From assembly GCF_001625215.2 (NCBI RefSeq), contig NC_030382.2:33404610-33468609 (forward strand): a DNA stretch of 64,000 bases. Direction: 5' to 3'. The notes below the pieces were generated by a model, which worked only from the letters and a program-made list of their open reading frames with translations, was not told where the DNA came from and did not search any database. Shown in pieces: positions 13,686-24,153 of the stretch; within the stretch, counting starts at the first letter, position 1, and each line of letters opens with the position of its first letter. Source of the stretch: Daucus carota subsp. sativus (lineage: Eukaryota > Streptophyta > Magnoliopsida > Apiales > Apiaceae). Both the position numbers and the translations under genes were made by a program.

Positions 13686-14768
13686 TTCTACAATTTTTCA
13701 GCTTTCCAACGTCTGCAAAGACTTAACCAAGTACAATCAACAATGCCTTATTTGATAGACTACAAGTACATGAGTCTGCATGTATTTCTGCGCGCACACA
13801 AGTGCATATATATACAAAACCAAGGCGACTTTGGCCTAATTCAAAGTATAAACAAAGTTATCTAGCAGATCATTAAAAAAACATGCTATTTATTTTTATA
13901 TGTTCGAAAATCAGAGGCTTCTATGTTCCCCCTTGCTGAACAAACAAACAAAAGAATTTGAACCGAGAAGTCCGCCAATAATGTACCCAATGTCATTGGA
14001 CAAACAAGTAGTTTTTCGGGTTAGGTATCATATTAATCACTATCTAATTAGCAAAGTTTCAAATTTACCACTCACAAATTCAGTATCTCCCCTTTTTACC
14101 CAAAATTGTTGATTTTCGGTGATAAATTTGAGATTTTGTTAGTTTATGACAGACTTAAAAAATGGTTTGAATGTGTCCAATTTGAGACTACTATTTTATC
14201 GATGACAAATTTGAAATTTGCGGATTATACAGTGGTCAATTTGATACTTAATCCGTAATTTTTCAGTAATTTTTCATAATGTGCACGGTATCTGTTTGTA
14301 GTACATGAGTCGAATCATCGGCTAGCATCTGTCCAGCATATCAGAGACCAGCCAAGCATAGTTGGAAACAATGTCAGTAGATCGAAACCAAATGCTAGCA
14401 GACACAGATACTCTAGCTTAGCTAACATTGATGTGCGATGCGTGATTGTGAGCTGGTTTGGGATTAATGATAGCTCATATGGCTGGCTGTTGAGTGTGAT
14501 GGAGAAAGGCTAAGCTCTTCTCAGTGTCGTGTAGCAAAGTGGCCGTTAGAACATAGGTTTCTGGATGTTTGTTGTAGTAGCTTCCGCTCGGGCTATCTAT
14601 ATTCTGTTTCGGTTGATTTTGTGATTCTTTGGAATTTCTCTGCCACTCTCTCGACAACATGACTGAAAATTCAACCATTTCAGGTCCGTCGAATATATAT
14701 TCACATTCAATATTTGATGGAGTTTCCGACAAAGTAAGGATATGACAGAGTACATATATGCTATCACG
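13686..14768. other. Upstream region of the ABC transporter, no firm gene
   Basis: It holds the presumed promoter and 5' leader of the ABC gene. A minus-strand open frame at 14475-14732 (85 codons) lies against the hAT element that starts at 14769. It resembles no family I recognise and could be a relic cut by that insertion. Confidence 0.4.
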
Positions 14769-15665
14769 CAGGGGCGGATCCAGACATTTTCATCTGCCCG
14801 GGCTAATCTTTCCCTCCTGTAACTGTAATTATAAGATGTTGATACCAAAATCTATGTCGCAGTAAAACAAAAATATTCTGTTTTAAGTCTTTAAGTTCAG
14901 TGTTTTAAATATTTTTTATTATTCAAAATCTGTCGATAGTTTTTTAAAATATATTTTAGCAATTTATTGTTCATACTTCAATTTAACCAAAAATCCGTGA
15001 TAAATCTTGAATTATATGCCAACCAATTAATTCCGATTTCCAATTATAACATCTTTAACTTCAAAAAATTATAGTAGTATAGTTCATGAAAATTTTATTT
15101 TAAGTTTATTTCTAAGAAATTTGAAATTGATTTGAAAGCAATTTATTCCTTATTAATATCCATAATTAAATTAATATAATATAGTTTAGGAAATAAATAT
15201 TCAAAAGTTATCCATGTTTTAAGAGGTGAAAACAGTTTCCTTATAATTATATATTTTATGAATATAATATTCTTAGTCTGCTGGATTTTGATTAAACAAG
15301 ATTCAAAAACTTAAAAATTACACAAAATTAATATAAATTGCAGGAGGCTATTAAAGAACGAAGAACATTAACTATAATATCAACAAAAAATGAGAGCGAA
15401 TTTAGACATATGTTAAAATTAAAAATAAAGTAAAGTATTATAATCACATAAATAATACTAAATATTGTTTTTTATTGTTACAGATATAAGCTACCCAAAC
15501 CGAGATTGTGTTTTGTTAGCATATCAAAACTACCTAAGCTGTTTTCCCTTAAAACTTGCCCGGGCTAAATCTAAACTGAAACAGAAAAGCAATGGTAGAA
15601 TTTTGCAAACGGCAAATATCGACCGGGCATGAGCCCACCGGAGCCCTAACGGCGCTCCGCCCCTG
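14769..15665. mobile_element. Non-autonomous hAT element
   Basis: An 897-bp element with perfect 8-bp target duplication CTATCACG (14761-14768 and 15666-15673). The terminal inverted repeats are CAGGGGCGGATCC at the left and GCTCCGCCCCTG at the right. A CCCGGGCTAA word recurs in both subterminal zones. The core is AT-rich and has no coding potential. The perfect duplication shows both ends are intact. Confidence 0.9.
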
Positions 15666-15863
15666 CTATCACGCCGGTGGTAATTCCCTCCAGAAACTCA
15701 GTGTAATCTTTATTCCATTTCCGGCTAAGTGGCATTGGTCTACTTGAAAATTTGCAAAAATACCTATATTCTTAAACCGATTTTCAGAAATACAGTCAGA
15801 ATCGAATATAAGATTCCTTGAATATTAGGCTGCAACACTCGTAAAAAATAATTGTTTTGAATT

Positions 15864-16409
15864 GGGTTTTATATCAAACTGGCCACCCATTTCGTCAAAA
15901 AATCTCACTTGACCCACCCAAAAAATTTCGGACTCATTTAAGCCACTATAAACCAAATATATATCATTTTACCCACTTCATTATTCATTCCTTTTTACTT
16001 AATTATTTATAAAATATTAACCGTTTATTTTTTTACAACAAAACCACTTTGAGTACTTTCATAATAGTCTCTGATATTTATTAAAATAATTTGGGAATTT
16101 TTAAAGCAACATAGCCATGTAGTTAAAATATATATATAGTTATAGATATAGTTATATGATCATCCTAGCTATGTTGCTTTAAGAATTCCCAAATTATTTT
16201 GATAAATACTAGGGACTATTATCAAAGTACTCGAAATGGTTTTGTAGTAAAAGAACGAACGGTTGATTTTTTTATAAATGTTTAAGTAAAGAGTTATGAA
16301 TAGTGATGATATATATTTTGTTTATAGTGGCTTACATGAGTCCGAAATTTTTTGGGTGGGTCAGTTGAGATTTTTTGACGAAATGGGTGGGCAGTTTGAT
16401 ATAAAACCC
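15864..16409. mobile_element. Mutator-like foldback MITE
   Basis: A 546-bp element that is almost entirely one inverted repeat: two arms of about 260 bp meet near 16,137. The ends are GGGTTTTATATCAAACTG and its complement. It is flanked by a perfect 10-bp direct repeat GTTTTGAATT (15854-15863 and 16410-16419); 9-10 bp fits Mutator-like transposases. Transcription would give a long hairpin RNA. It has no coding capacity. Confidence 0.88.
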
Positions 16410-16520
16410 GTTTTGAATTACAAGAATTGTAATTAAGGTTGCATATATGATTTTACCGTATTTTTAAAAATGAAATTTGTAATTTAAATATTTTTGAAAA
16501 AAAGCCCTTCATGTGGTGGC

Positions 16521-18748
16521 TAGACCCGGCCATTCGGGCGGGTCGGGGCGGTTCGGGCCGGTTCAGACGGTTTTCGAATCGTCACAGGAGGAACCGTAAC
16601 CGGCACGTCTAGGTTGACGGTCCGATCCGTGTCGGGCCGGGCTGAGGAAAGTGGAAACCGGAACCATCTTATACGGATTCTACGGGTTTGGAGGATTAAG
16701 CGGGTTGGCGGTTCAGCCGGTTCACGGTTCGGCGGTTCAGTTGCCGCGGTTTAACAGACAGAAGGCAGAGACACTGCCACAGTAGTCAATCAAGTGATCA
16801 TTGTTTGTTTTTTGTTTTTTAGTGCAAGTGTTTGTTTTTTAATGCAACTGTGACTTTGCAATGGAATTTGATTTTGGAATTTAATTGTTTAGTTTAATTA
16901 ATAATAAATTATTATAAACTAATAAATAAATGGTAAAAAGAGGGCGGTACCTCTTGTAAATTTTATAAATTAGAAAAAGATTTTACAAATAATGTGAGAG
17001 GACTCCTCTCTAAAAAATTTAACGGAACAAACCGCTTGTACAAAATAAATAAAAAAAATACATAACGAAAAATAATTTTCATTTATTCTTCTTGTTCATT
17101 TGCAGAATTGCCTTCTTCGGACGACGAAGTATCCATCAACATCCAAGGATCTTCTTCATCGTCCGAGTCATCTTCTTTAAGTCCTTGTTGTCTTTTGGCA
17201 GCTTGATCCCAATCCTTTTTACAAACGCAAATCTTTACCGCATCCGGCGCGAGACTTGATCTCTTCTCGTCTAAAACTCTTCTACCTGCACTAAAAGCCG
17301 ACTCCGATGCAATTGTAGAGGCAGAGACTACTAATATGTCCCTTGCAATTTTAGCTAAAACTAGAAATTGTATCTCATGACATTTCCACCATGTTAATAT
17401 TTCAAAATCTTCGTCTAATTCATAGTTATAAGAAAAAAATTCTCTAAGCATAGTAGTAGAAACTGAAGCTACAGGAGCAGACGTAGTAGAAATTCTAACC
17501 TTTTGTTTTTTTGTTATTATTCCTAACATTTTACTATTAAATCTACTTGAAGAACTTGTCTTTGGTGGTATAGCGGTTTCAGTTCTTGGAACATACAAGT
17601 CTATAAGACGATGCAATAAATTGAGACAATTAGTAACATATAAAACATGATCATATGAAACTCCTAACACCTTATAATAATGTTCTAACATGTTTTCTAA
17701 ACCTTCTTGTCTAACAGCGGGATCAAGTAGGCATGCAATACCATAAATATATGGGAAATCTGTAAAATATTCAATCCATTTCATTTTCATATCATAAATA
17801 ATGTCACTAAAATGTCGATCTTCTTCATATTCACGTAAAGTGGTAACAATACTAACACATTCAATTATAACTTGATGCACATTCGGTTCATAAACATATG
17901 AAAAAACTTTAGTAGCATGTGCATAGCAATCAAGAATATCACGTACAGTAATAGCCAATCGCCAATCCATTTCGGTAATTAAACCATCCTCGTATTGGTT
18001 GCTAGGGTCCGGACTTTGAGTAGAATCTTGAGAGGATAACGTACCCCGACCTTCTTCCATAATTAACAGAAAATATTAACAGAAAAGATTTACGCCTCGC
18101 CGGAATTTATGCCGAAAAAGCTTGAATATTTATGCCGGAAAAACTTGAGCAGTTGAATCTTGAGCTTGAATTTGGGAGCAATGGAGAATTAAGAGATAGA
18201 ACATAGAAGTATAGAATGGAGGTGAAGATAGAACTGAGGTGGAGGTGGGTATTTATAAGCTTGGACAATGGACACCAACGGCTCCAAGCCTCCAACGGCT
18301 CTTCGTAGCAGGTTCACGTTGAGTGTGCAGTGTGCAGTGTGAGGTGCAGTGTGCAGGACGACTGGAGACTGGAGAAGTGGAGAGTGCATGACGAAAGCAG
18401 CCTGCAACCTACAAAAACTTGCAGGTGAACGTTGTAACGGGTCACGGGTTAGGCGGGCTGGCGGGTTACACGGGTTCGCGGGCTGGCGGGTTACACGGGT
18501 TCGCGGTTCACCGCGGGCTGCGCGGTTCGCGGTTTACCGCGGGCTGTCGCGGTTCGCGGTTTAACGCGGGCCTGCTCGGTTTTGGCGTGCCGGTTCGTGA
18601 CGGTTCGCGAATCAAACATACGGGAATCGTAACCGGCTCGTCAGCAACTACAGTTCGTGCCGGTTCGAACCCGTCACGTTAAAATACGGGCCTAAATACG
18701 GTTCGGGCCAGTTCGGTCCGAGCCAAACCGTCCGAATGGCCGGCTCTA
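16521..18748 (-). mobile_element. hAT transposon with internally deleted transposase
   Basis: A 2,228-bp element flanked by the perfect 8-bp duplication GTGGTGGC (16513-16520 and 18749-18756). The terminal inverted repeats are TAGACCCGGCCATTCGGGCGG-like on the left and CCGTCCGAATGGCCGGCTCTA-like on the right, with two or so mismatches. Subterminal zones at about 16,540-16,760 and 18,430-18,720 are packed with GC-rich CGGGTT, GCGGTTCG and GGCGGG units, the usual form of transposase binding arrays. It encodes only the C-terminal part of a transposase (17083-18060), so it is shorter than an autonomous hAT of 3-4 kb. Confidence 0.92.
17083..18060 (-). CDS. Truncated hAT transposase, C-terminal part with dimerisation domain
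   Basis: An open frame of 325 residues inside the hAT element. Residues about 90-160 resemble the plant hAT region before the dimerisation domain (WIEYFTDFPYIYGIACLLDP). Residues about 215-290 form the hAT C-terminal dimerisation domain, with WWKCHE, ARDILVVSASTIASESAFS and RVLDEKRSSLAPD. The N-terminal BED zinc finger and the catalytic RNase H-like acidic residues of RICESLEEPER/Ac transposases are missing, so it cannot cut DNA alone. It might still dimerise with or poison a full-length transposase. Because terminal repeats and target duplication are intact, I read it as an internally deleted element rather than a domesticated gene. The tail after the domain is acidic and serine-rich. Confidence 0.85.
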   Translation of the reverse strand: MEEGRGTLSSQDSTQSPDPSNQYEDGLITEMDWRLAITVRDILDCYAHATKVFSYVYEPNVHQVIIECVSIVTTLREYEEDRHFSDIIYDMKMKWIEYFTDFPYIYGIACLLDPAVRQEGLENMLEHYYKVLGVSYDHVLYVTNCLNLLHRLIDLYVPRTETAIPPKTSSSSRFNSKMLGIITKKQKVRISTTSAPVASVSTTMLREFFSYNYELDEDFEILTWWKCHEIQFLVLAKIARDILVVSASTIASESAFSAGRRVLDEKRSSLAPDAVKICVCKKDWDQAAKRQQGLKEDDSDDEEDPWMLMDTSSSEEGNSANEQEE

Positions 18749-18756
18749 GTGGTGGC

Positions 18757-19544
18757 ATATTTGGATTTTGGCATACTTGTAAATAAAAGCATATGTTAGG
18801 AAACGGTTACATTTACATGGAAAAATTGACATAGTAGTAAGACTATGTGATGTGATATATCCAGCTCGTTAGTTAAAATTGGTCCGCTAAATTAGACATA
18901 TAGGATATAGGGTAAATTTTGTTGAACTTGTAAGAAATTGTAGTTCGATGATATTGGTTATATTGATTGGTTATATTTTAAAAAAGTATGTCATTAATAT
19001 TTTAGACTGAAGTTCGACAAATATAACCAATATCAGATTATTGGTTACATTTATATAGAGAAAAAACACCATATGACACAAAAATCACGAATAATGTCCA
19101 AAATAACAGAGTTTCGATAAATGACCCCAAATACCGTTTATTAATGCCGGATAATTCAACGGGTTGATTTTTGGACAAAAACGCTAGATCGTATTGTTTA
19201 GGTCTCTAATATCCTACAAAAAACAATACGATTTGACATTTTAGGAACATAATGCAACACAATCTGATATCTAGGGTTTCAAAACTCACAATCGTATAAC
19301 GTTAACAAGAAAAAGAGGATAAATGCTACACGATCTGGCATTTTGGATCGTAAAATATCATATCACGACCATCTTCTGCGGCACTGGTATTTGGGGTCAT
19401 TTTGAAAATTATGATAATAATTTTGTATATTTTATTACATAGTAAATTTCAATATATTTTATATATTTATATATATATCAATTCCGAAAATGAGGTCGAA
19501 AATGACATTTGAAAACTGGAACTTGAAATCGGGATTTGTAATTG
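18757..19544. other. Intergenic DNA, no gene seen
   Basis: AT-rich. A stretch at about 19,060-19,400 has several near-repeated words around ACGATCTGACATTTT and GGTATTTGGGGTCATTTTG, which suggests a decayed repeat, but I could not define ends or a target duplication. Confidence 0.4.
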
Positions 19545-20015
19545 CATATATGGTTGCATATGGTTGTATTTAGTTGCATATGGTTGCATTCAGTTGATTC
19601 TATTGTAATCTAATGGCCCCGCCAGGGGCACACCATACATCTGTTGTTACTTACAGTAGTTGCATTTAGTTGCAACTGAGGTTGCAAAAGTTGCAACTGC
19701 AGTTGCAACCTCATTTGCAACTTTTGCAACCTCATTTACAACTATATATAGTTTTCAGTTGCATTTAGTTGCAACTGCAGTTGCATTTAGTTGCAACTGC
19801 AGTTGCAAAAGTTGCAACTGCAGTTGCAACTTCATTTGCAACTTTTGCAACCTCATTTGCAACTTTTGCAACTTACAGTTTTCAGTTGAACTAGTTGCAA
19901 TTGCAGTTGCAACAGTTGCAACTTTCCATTTTTATTTGCAACTTTTGCAACCTCATTTGCAACTTTTACGGCTGCGCCGCCCAAGGTTGCAAATGAGGTT
20001 GCAAAAGTTGCAAAT
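19545..20015. repeat. GTTGCA-based palindromic minisatellite
   Basis: Several dozen copies of TTGCAA/GTTGCA words with variable spacers (ACTGCA, TTTTGCAACCTCA, TTTAG). The repeated word GTTGCAACTGCAGTTGCAAC is a perfect 20-bp palindrome and occurs several times near 19,680-19,830. Polarity switches from GTTGCA to TGCAAC through the array. The open frame across it (19660-20055) is a by-product of the 6-bp periodicity, not a gene. Confidence 0.85.
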
Positions 20016-20293
20016 CGTATTTTTGAAAAAAAAAATTATGAAAAGGTATTTTTAAAAACAATGAAAAAGACGGTAGTATTTTTAAAAAAATAATTTTACA
20101 GATGGGTATTTTTAAAAAGATCCCAATACTTTATATATAATATAATATAAAATTTGTAATATATATTTTTGATTAATTTATATAATATAATATGTATTAA
20201 TTTGTTTGTGTATTAGTTTTTCGAAAAATTTATTTGTCTTGTGAGAGATATAAAAATTGTACAGCAAATATTAGAGAAGGGGCAAAATGTGGT

Positions 20294-20366
20294 TGCGGTG
20301 AAGGTGGATCGAACACCTGACCTCCAGATCTTCAGTCTGGCGCTCTCCCAACTGTGCTATCCCCGC
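20294..20366 (-). tRNA. tRNA-Phe (GAA)
   Basis: The 73-nt minus-strand sequence folds as a tRNA with anticodon loop CTGAAGA (GAA). The 5' end GCGGGGATAGC and 3' end TCACCGCA are those of plant cytosolic tRNA-Phe, including the G5/A68 non-pair known from that tRNA. The anticodon stem (CCAGA/TCTGG) and T stem (AGGTG/CACCT) differ from the usual version as I recall it, but in compensating pairs. The D stem reads GCAC...GAGC and leaves an A12/A23 mismatch where U12-A23 is normal. Box A (TAGCACAGTTGG) and box B (GTTCGATCC) are usable. A TTTT Pol III stop lies about 6 nt after the 3' end. Likely a real but divergent copy. Confidence 0.85.
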
Positions 20367-20601
20367 GATATTTTAATTTCCAGTTTTCTTTATACACAAA
20401 CGATGCACATGTATACAACCTTCCCTATTAAAAAATATAGGTGAGTATTTAATACGCACACGCCTTGACCTTATCTCAATCAAACGCATATTTTTATTAT
20501 TCGATCAAATTTCTGCTAGTCTCTCTCTCACGCACTCCATCTCTCTCTGTGTTTTTTTATAATCTTGATCACCCTTCTTTCTTTTACACAAATTCTATTC
20601 A

Positions 20602-23120
20602 ATGGGCAAGAAGACCATAGCTTTCAAGGATGAATTTACATTCGGTTTGTCTCTTTTTACTTTCTTGATTACAAACCATTCTTTTTCTTTGCTTAATTTC
20701 AATAAAGTTTTTAACTTTTCTTATTTGCTGAAATTGGTGTGTGTAATTTACAGAGGAAAGATGTCAAGAATCACAGGACATCATTGCCAAGTATCCTAGT
20801 CGGATCCCTGTATGTTTTTTTCTTACTTAGCTGTAGTTAATTGTTTTTATTGTAAGCTATGCTAAATTTAGAATCTTTAACATGTATATTGATGGTAATT
20901 GGTATGTAAGAAGGAAATATACTCATCCAAGGGTTCACAAATTTACCTGTTTTTGATACAACTTACTGCCAGTATGTGATGAGTTGCATGCTTAAATCTT
21001 TCAAGTGGTGGATTTTGTCGAACAAACCGGGAATTGTGTAGCGGAAAAGGGGGGAGTGATTTTTGGCAGGATAATACTTGTGTGTAGTTGAGCACTTGTG
21101 TGTAGTTGAGCATTACCGAATGTGTTTGTATTAGATAAAAAAAAAAAAAAAAAAGCTTTGGAAAAGAATATAATTCCTTTTTTTAATCAGAGTATGTTAT
21201 AGTTTTGAAAAAGATTATAATTCCTTTCTTTATGCAGAGTGTGTTATAGTTTAGCAGATATTGAGAGGATTTGATTTGAAACATGATCAGAAGGATATGC
21301 AGTTCTTGAATTTGAAACGTACAGTGCACACTTCCTGTGGATTGCTAAGGCATTGCGCGGGATTATTTTGTTAGGGGCGATAAGTTATATAAGAATGAGA
21401 AAAGGGGGAAACCTAATTTTGCGGAAGTAATATAAAAATATTTTTAAATGAAATATTAATCAATTATACAGTTTTGGCATTGAACTTGAAATATAAATTG
21501 CTAAAATTTGAAGTAGATGGTATTGTAAACGGCTAAGCTCAATAAATTAATTGACTGTTACTAGCAAATGTAAGCGAAATATGTGTTATATTTGTCTCTC
21601 TTTTTTTTCTCTGTGAATAGTATGTTGTATTCTAAAGTGTAATCAGAAATATAATGGACACCCTTGTTTCAGGCACTGTTATACTTATTAGTATTATTCT
21701 TCTCGTAATCTGATGCAGGTGGTCGCAGAAAGGTATTCAAAAACTGACCTTCCAGATATGGAGAAGAAAAAGTAAGTACCTGCTGTCAACCTAAATCGAC
21801 CAAAATTTATGCTAACAAGGATGGTACTGGCCCTGAAGGCTGATCTTATTGATTGAATCAAATTGTTATTATTAAAAAAATTAGAATATATAGTATATAC
21901 ACATACATATATACTGTATATTAATGAAATTGAAACAGTTTTCCCTGGCTGCAGAGACTTTAAAAGTAGGACAAAGAAAATACGTGAGCACCTGAACATG
22001 TATTTTAGTTTTAAATTGACTAGATTATACTACTCTCTCATGGCATGTTATAGTAGCAACAACAATATGTGTGCCTAGCATGTTTTGCCTCTTAACACCT
22101 AAACACGGCAGACACACACGCACACACAAGAGGAAGTTATGATTGAATTTATCTATATAGTTTTGCAGACCGTAAACAGCTCTATGCTCTCACTAATTAT
22201 TCTTTTTCTTTTTTACCAGTGCAACTAGCCTGCAGTCTTCTATAATAAGTGGCTGTTGCTATGTTTTTGTTCTTATCATGATCTTTCACTTGCTTTTGTC
22301 TTTCTTTTCATCCTCAATACTCTCTGTTGCAGATTTGTCAAATTGGTAATTTAAATTATTTATTTTTCAAGAAAAAAGAAACCATGTCTTGCTAGATTAT
22401 AGTCTGATGTGACAGTGTCACTGGGGCTTATTATGACTTACCAACCGCTATGCCCTTAAATATTTTTTTTTTTTCCAAACTGCTAATTACAGAATAACAT
22501 GAATCCTTAATAATATGGCAGATGAGGATAATTAAGCCTTTCGAGTTCCTTCATTGACGAGATTGAATTCTGTCTAGTCTAACTGTCGAAGTATTGTCCT
22601 GGCAAGGAAATTTAGTATTAAATTTTGCACTCAACTGTCGACCAGAAATTGTTTGATCAGTTAGTCATTCAAATACGAAGGAACATGATGTTCCACATAT
22701 TGTATTTTTTTTCTAAAATGGTCATGTAGGTCTGCCTTCGCTACTTCTCGTTCAGTAATAAGATCCTTTTGTCAACAGATACCTAGTTCCTCGAGACATG
22801 TCTGTGGGACAATTCATTCACATCTTGGGAGGCAGACTTCGCCTTGACCCGGGAAAAGCTTTATTTGTTTTCGTAGAGAATACGTTACCTCAGACATGTA
22901 AGTTCATAATCTAATATAATTCTACTTGTTACCCTGGTTGGTATTGTCAGTTCGTTTTATCTGCTTCTTCCTTTACGATTATCTGATCAGTCTTTTATTT
23001 TGATTATCACATGCAGCTAGTTTGATGGAGACTGTTTATGATTCATACAAGGATGAAGATGGGTTCCTTTACATGTGCTATAGCAGTGAGAAGACATTTG
23101 GTTATGGATACATCCAATAA
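20602..23120 (+). CDS. ATG8: Autophagy protein ATG8 (ubiquitin-like)
   Basis: Ubiquitin-like protein joined to phosphatidylethanolamine on autophagosome membranes; it recruits cargo receptors through AIM motifs. Five exons with GT-AG introns: 20602-20644, 20754-20809, 21719-21771, 22779-22897 and 23017-23120, giving 124 residues. Family landmarks in order: KDEFTFEERCQES at the N-terminus, [70 protein letters not shown] and SSEKTFG. The SSEKTFG end and CQES N-terminus point to the ATG8h/ATG8i-like clade. The scissile glycine is followed by YGYIQ, so an ATG4 protease must trim five residues. The Arabidopsis ATG8h/i proteins, as I recall, end at the glycine. An intact gene. Confidence 0.96.
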
Positions 23121-24089
23121 TGAATGTTGATAGTTGTAAATACTACAATCTGCATCTAATCTTTAACATAATATATATGTTCTGTAATTGTGAACAAAAA
23201 TATACACCTATATTTGGGTGATCTGTTTGTAGTAACAGATGAAGTAATGACTTTACTCATATATGTACGTAATAAAAAATTATGTGGCAACATGTCTTTT
23301 AGTTGATGCAGCTGGAACAGTCGAATGCTAGTAACATATTTGGCTCGATAACAATGTAGTCTTTGTGCATTGGAAAAAAGAAACCCGCCGATAATATGCT
23401 ATGCTCTAACATTCGGGATTTAGAGACTCTGGTTTATATGAGCCTAGTGTAATCATATAAGGTAGATTCCTGCGCTGCATAAGATATCTTTGAGAATGAA
23501 TTTGCCTCGACACATATATGTTACTTCTTATGAGAGTGTCAACTCTGCTTTGTGTTGGTGTCAGATCTGGACATTTACAAGTAACAATTCTATAGGTTAT
23601 TTTCCTGAGAGATCATATATTTAGACCTAGTGGAGTATAAAAAGTTGATTACTATTCTTTCAACACACAATTGAAAATTCAAGGCTAAGATATTGGTCTT
23701 ATTTTACTTCTCTGCTTTGCCAATTTAGTAATGAAAATCTACTTTCTTTGTTAAAAATGTTTAAATTCAGGAATTTTTGCATCGCATTTGATCCATCCTT
23801 AGTTCATTAGGGTGTTTTTTTTCTTTGCCAATTCTAAATTGTTAAATAGCCTAGAAAACAATAGGATTATATTTGTTTGTCAGAAAAATAATTTATTTTG
23901 TAATATTAAATATATTCTCAAAATTTTCAAAAATATTTTTCAAGAAAATTCTCGAAAAATATATTCTCAAAATGATATGTCTGCAAAAATATTTTTCAGA
24001 AAAATATTTCCCATCAATACAAGGGATATTAATGACCAATGTTCAATTGAAAAATATTTCCCCCTCCCAAAATAGAAATTACTAGCGTA
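23121..24089. other. 3' flank of ATG8 and AT-rich intergenic DNA
   Basis: It holds the ATG8 3' UTR. The part at 23,900-24,070 is rich in AAAATATTTTT words. No gene is seen. Confidence 0.5.
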
Positions 24090-24093
24090 GAAG

Positions 24094-24112
24094 CCCGTGC
24101 AAGGCACGGGCC
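24094..24112. repeat. GCCCGTGC palindrome
   Basis: The sequence GCCCGTGCAAGGCACGGGC is a perfect hairpin: 8-bp GC stem and 3-nt loop in AT-rich DNA. This kind of CCCGTGC/GCACGGG motif is widespread in plant genomes as part of dispersed repeats. It sits just before the 743-bp tandem duplication. The class of the parent element is not clear to me. Confidence 0.6.
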
Positions 24113-24153
24113 AACATTTATATAAAATATATATTATTTATTTTAATTAATAA

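Noticed and set aside
19660..20055. 131-codon open frame on the plus strand
   Set aside because: Its codons repeat with the 6-bp GTTGCA array (VATAVAT and CNCS-type repeats); it is a product of the minisatellite.
24094..24112. GC hairpin as a Helitron 3' end
   Set aside because: No CTRR terminus follows at the right distance and no 5' TC start was found, so I keep it as an unclassified palindrome.
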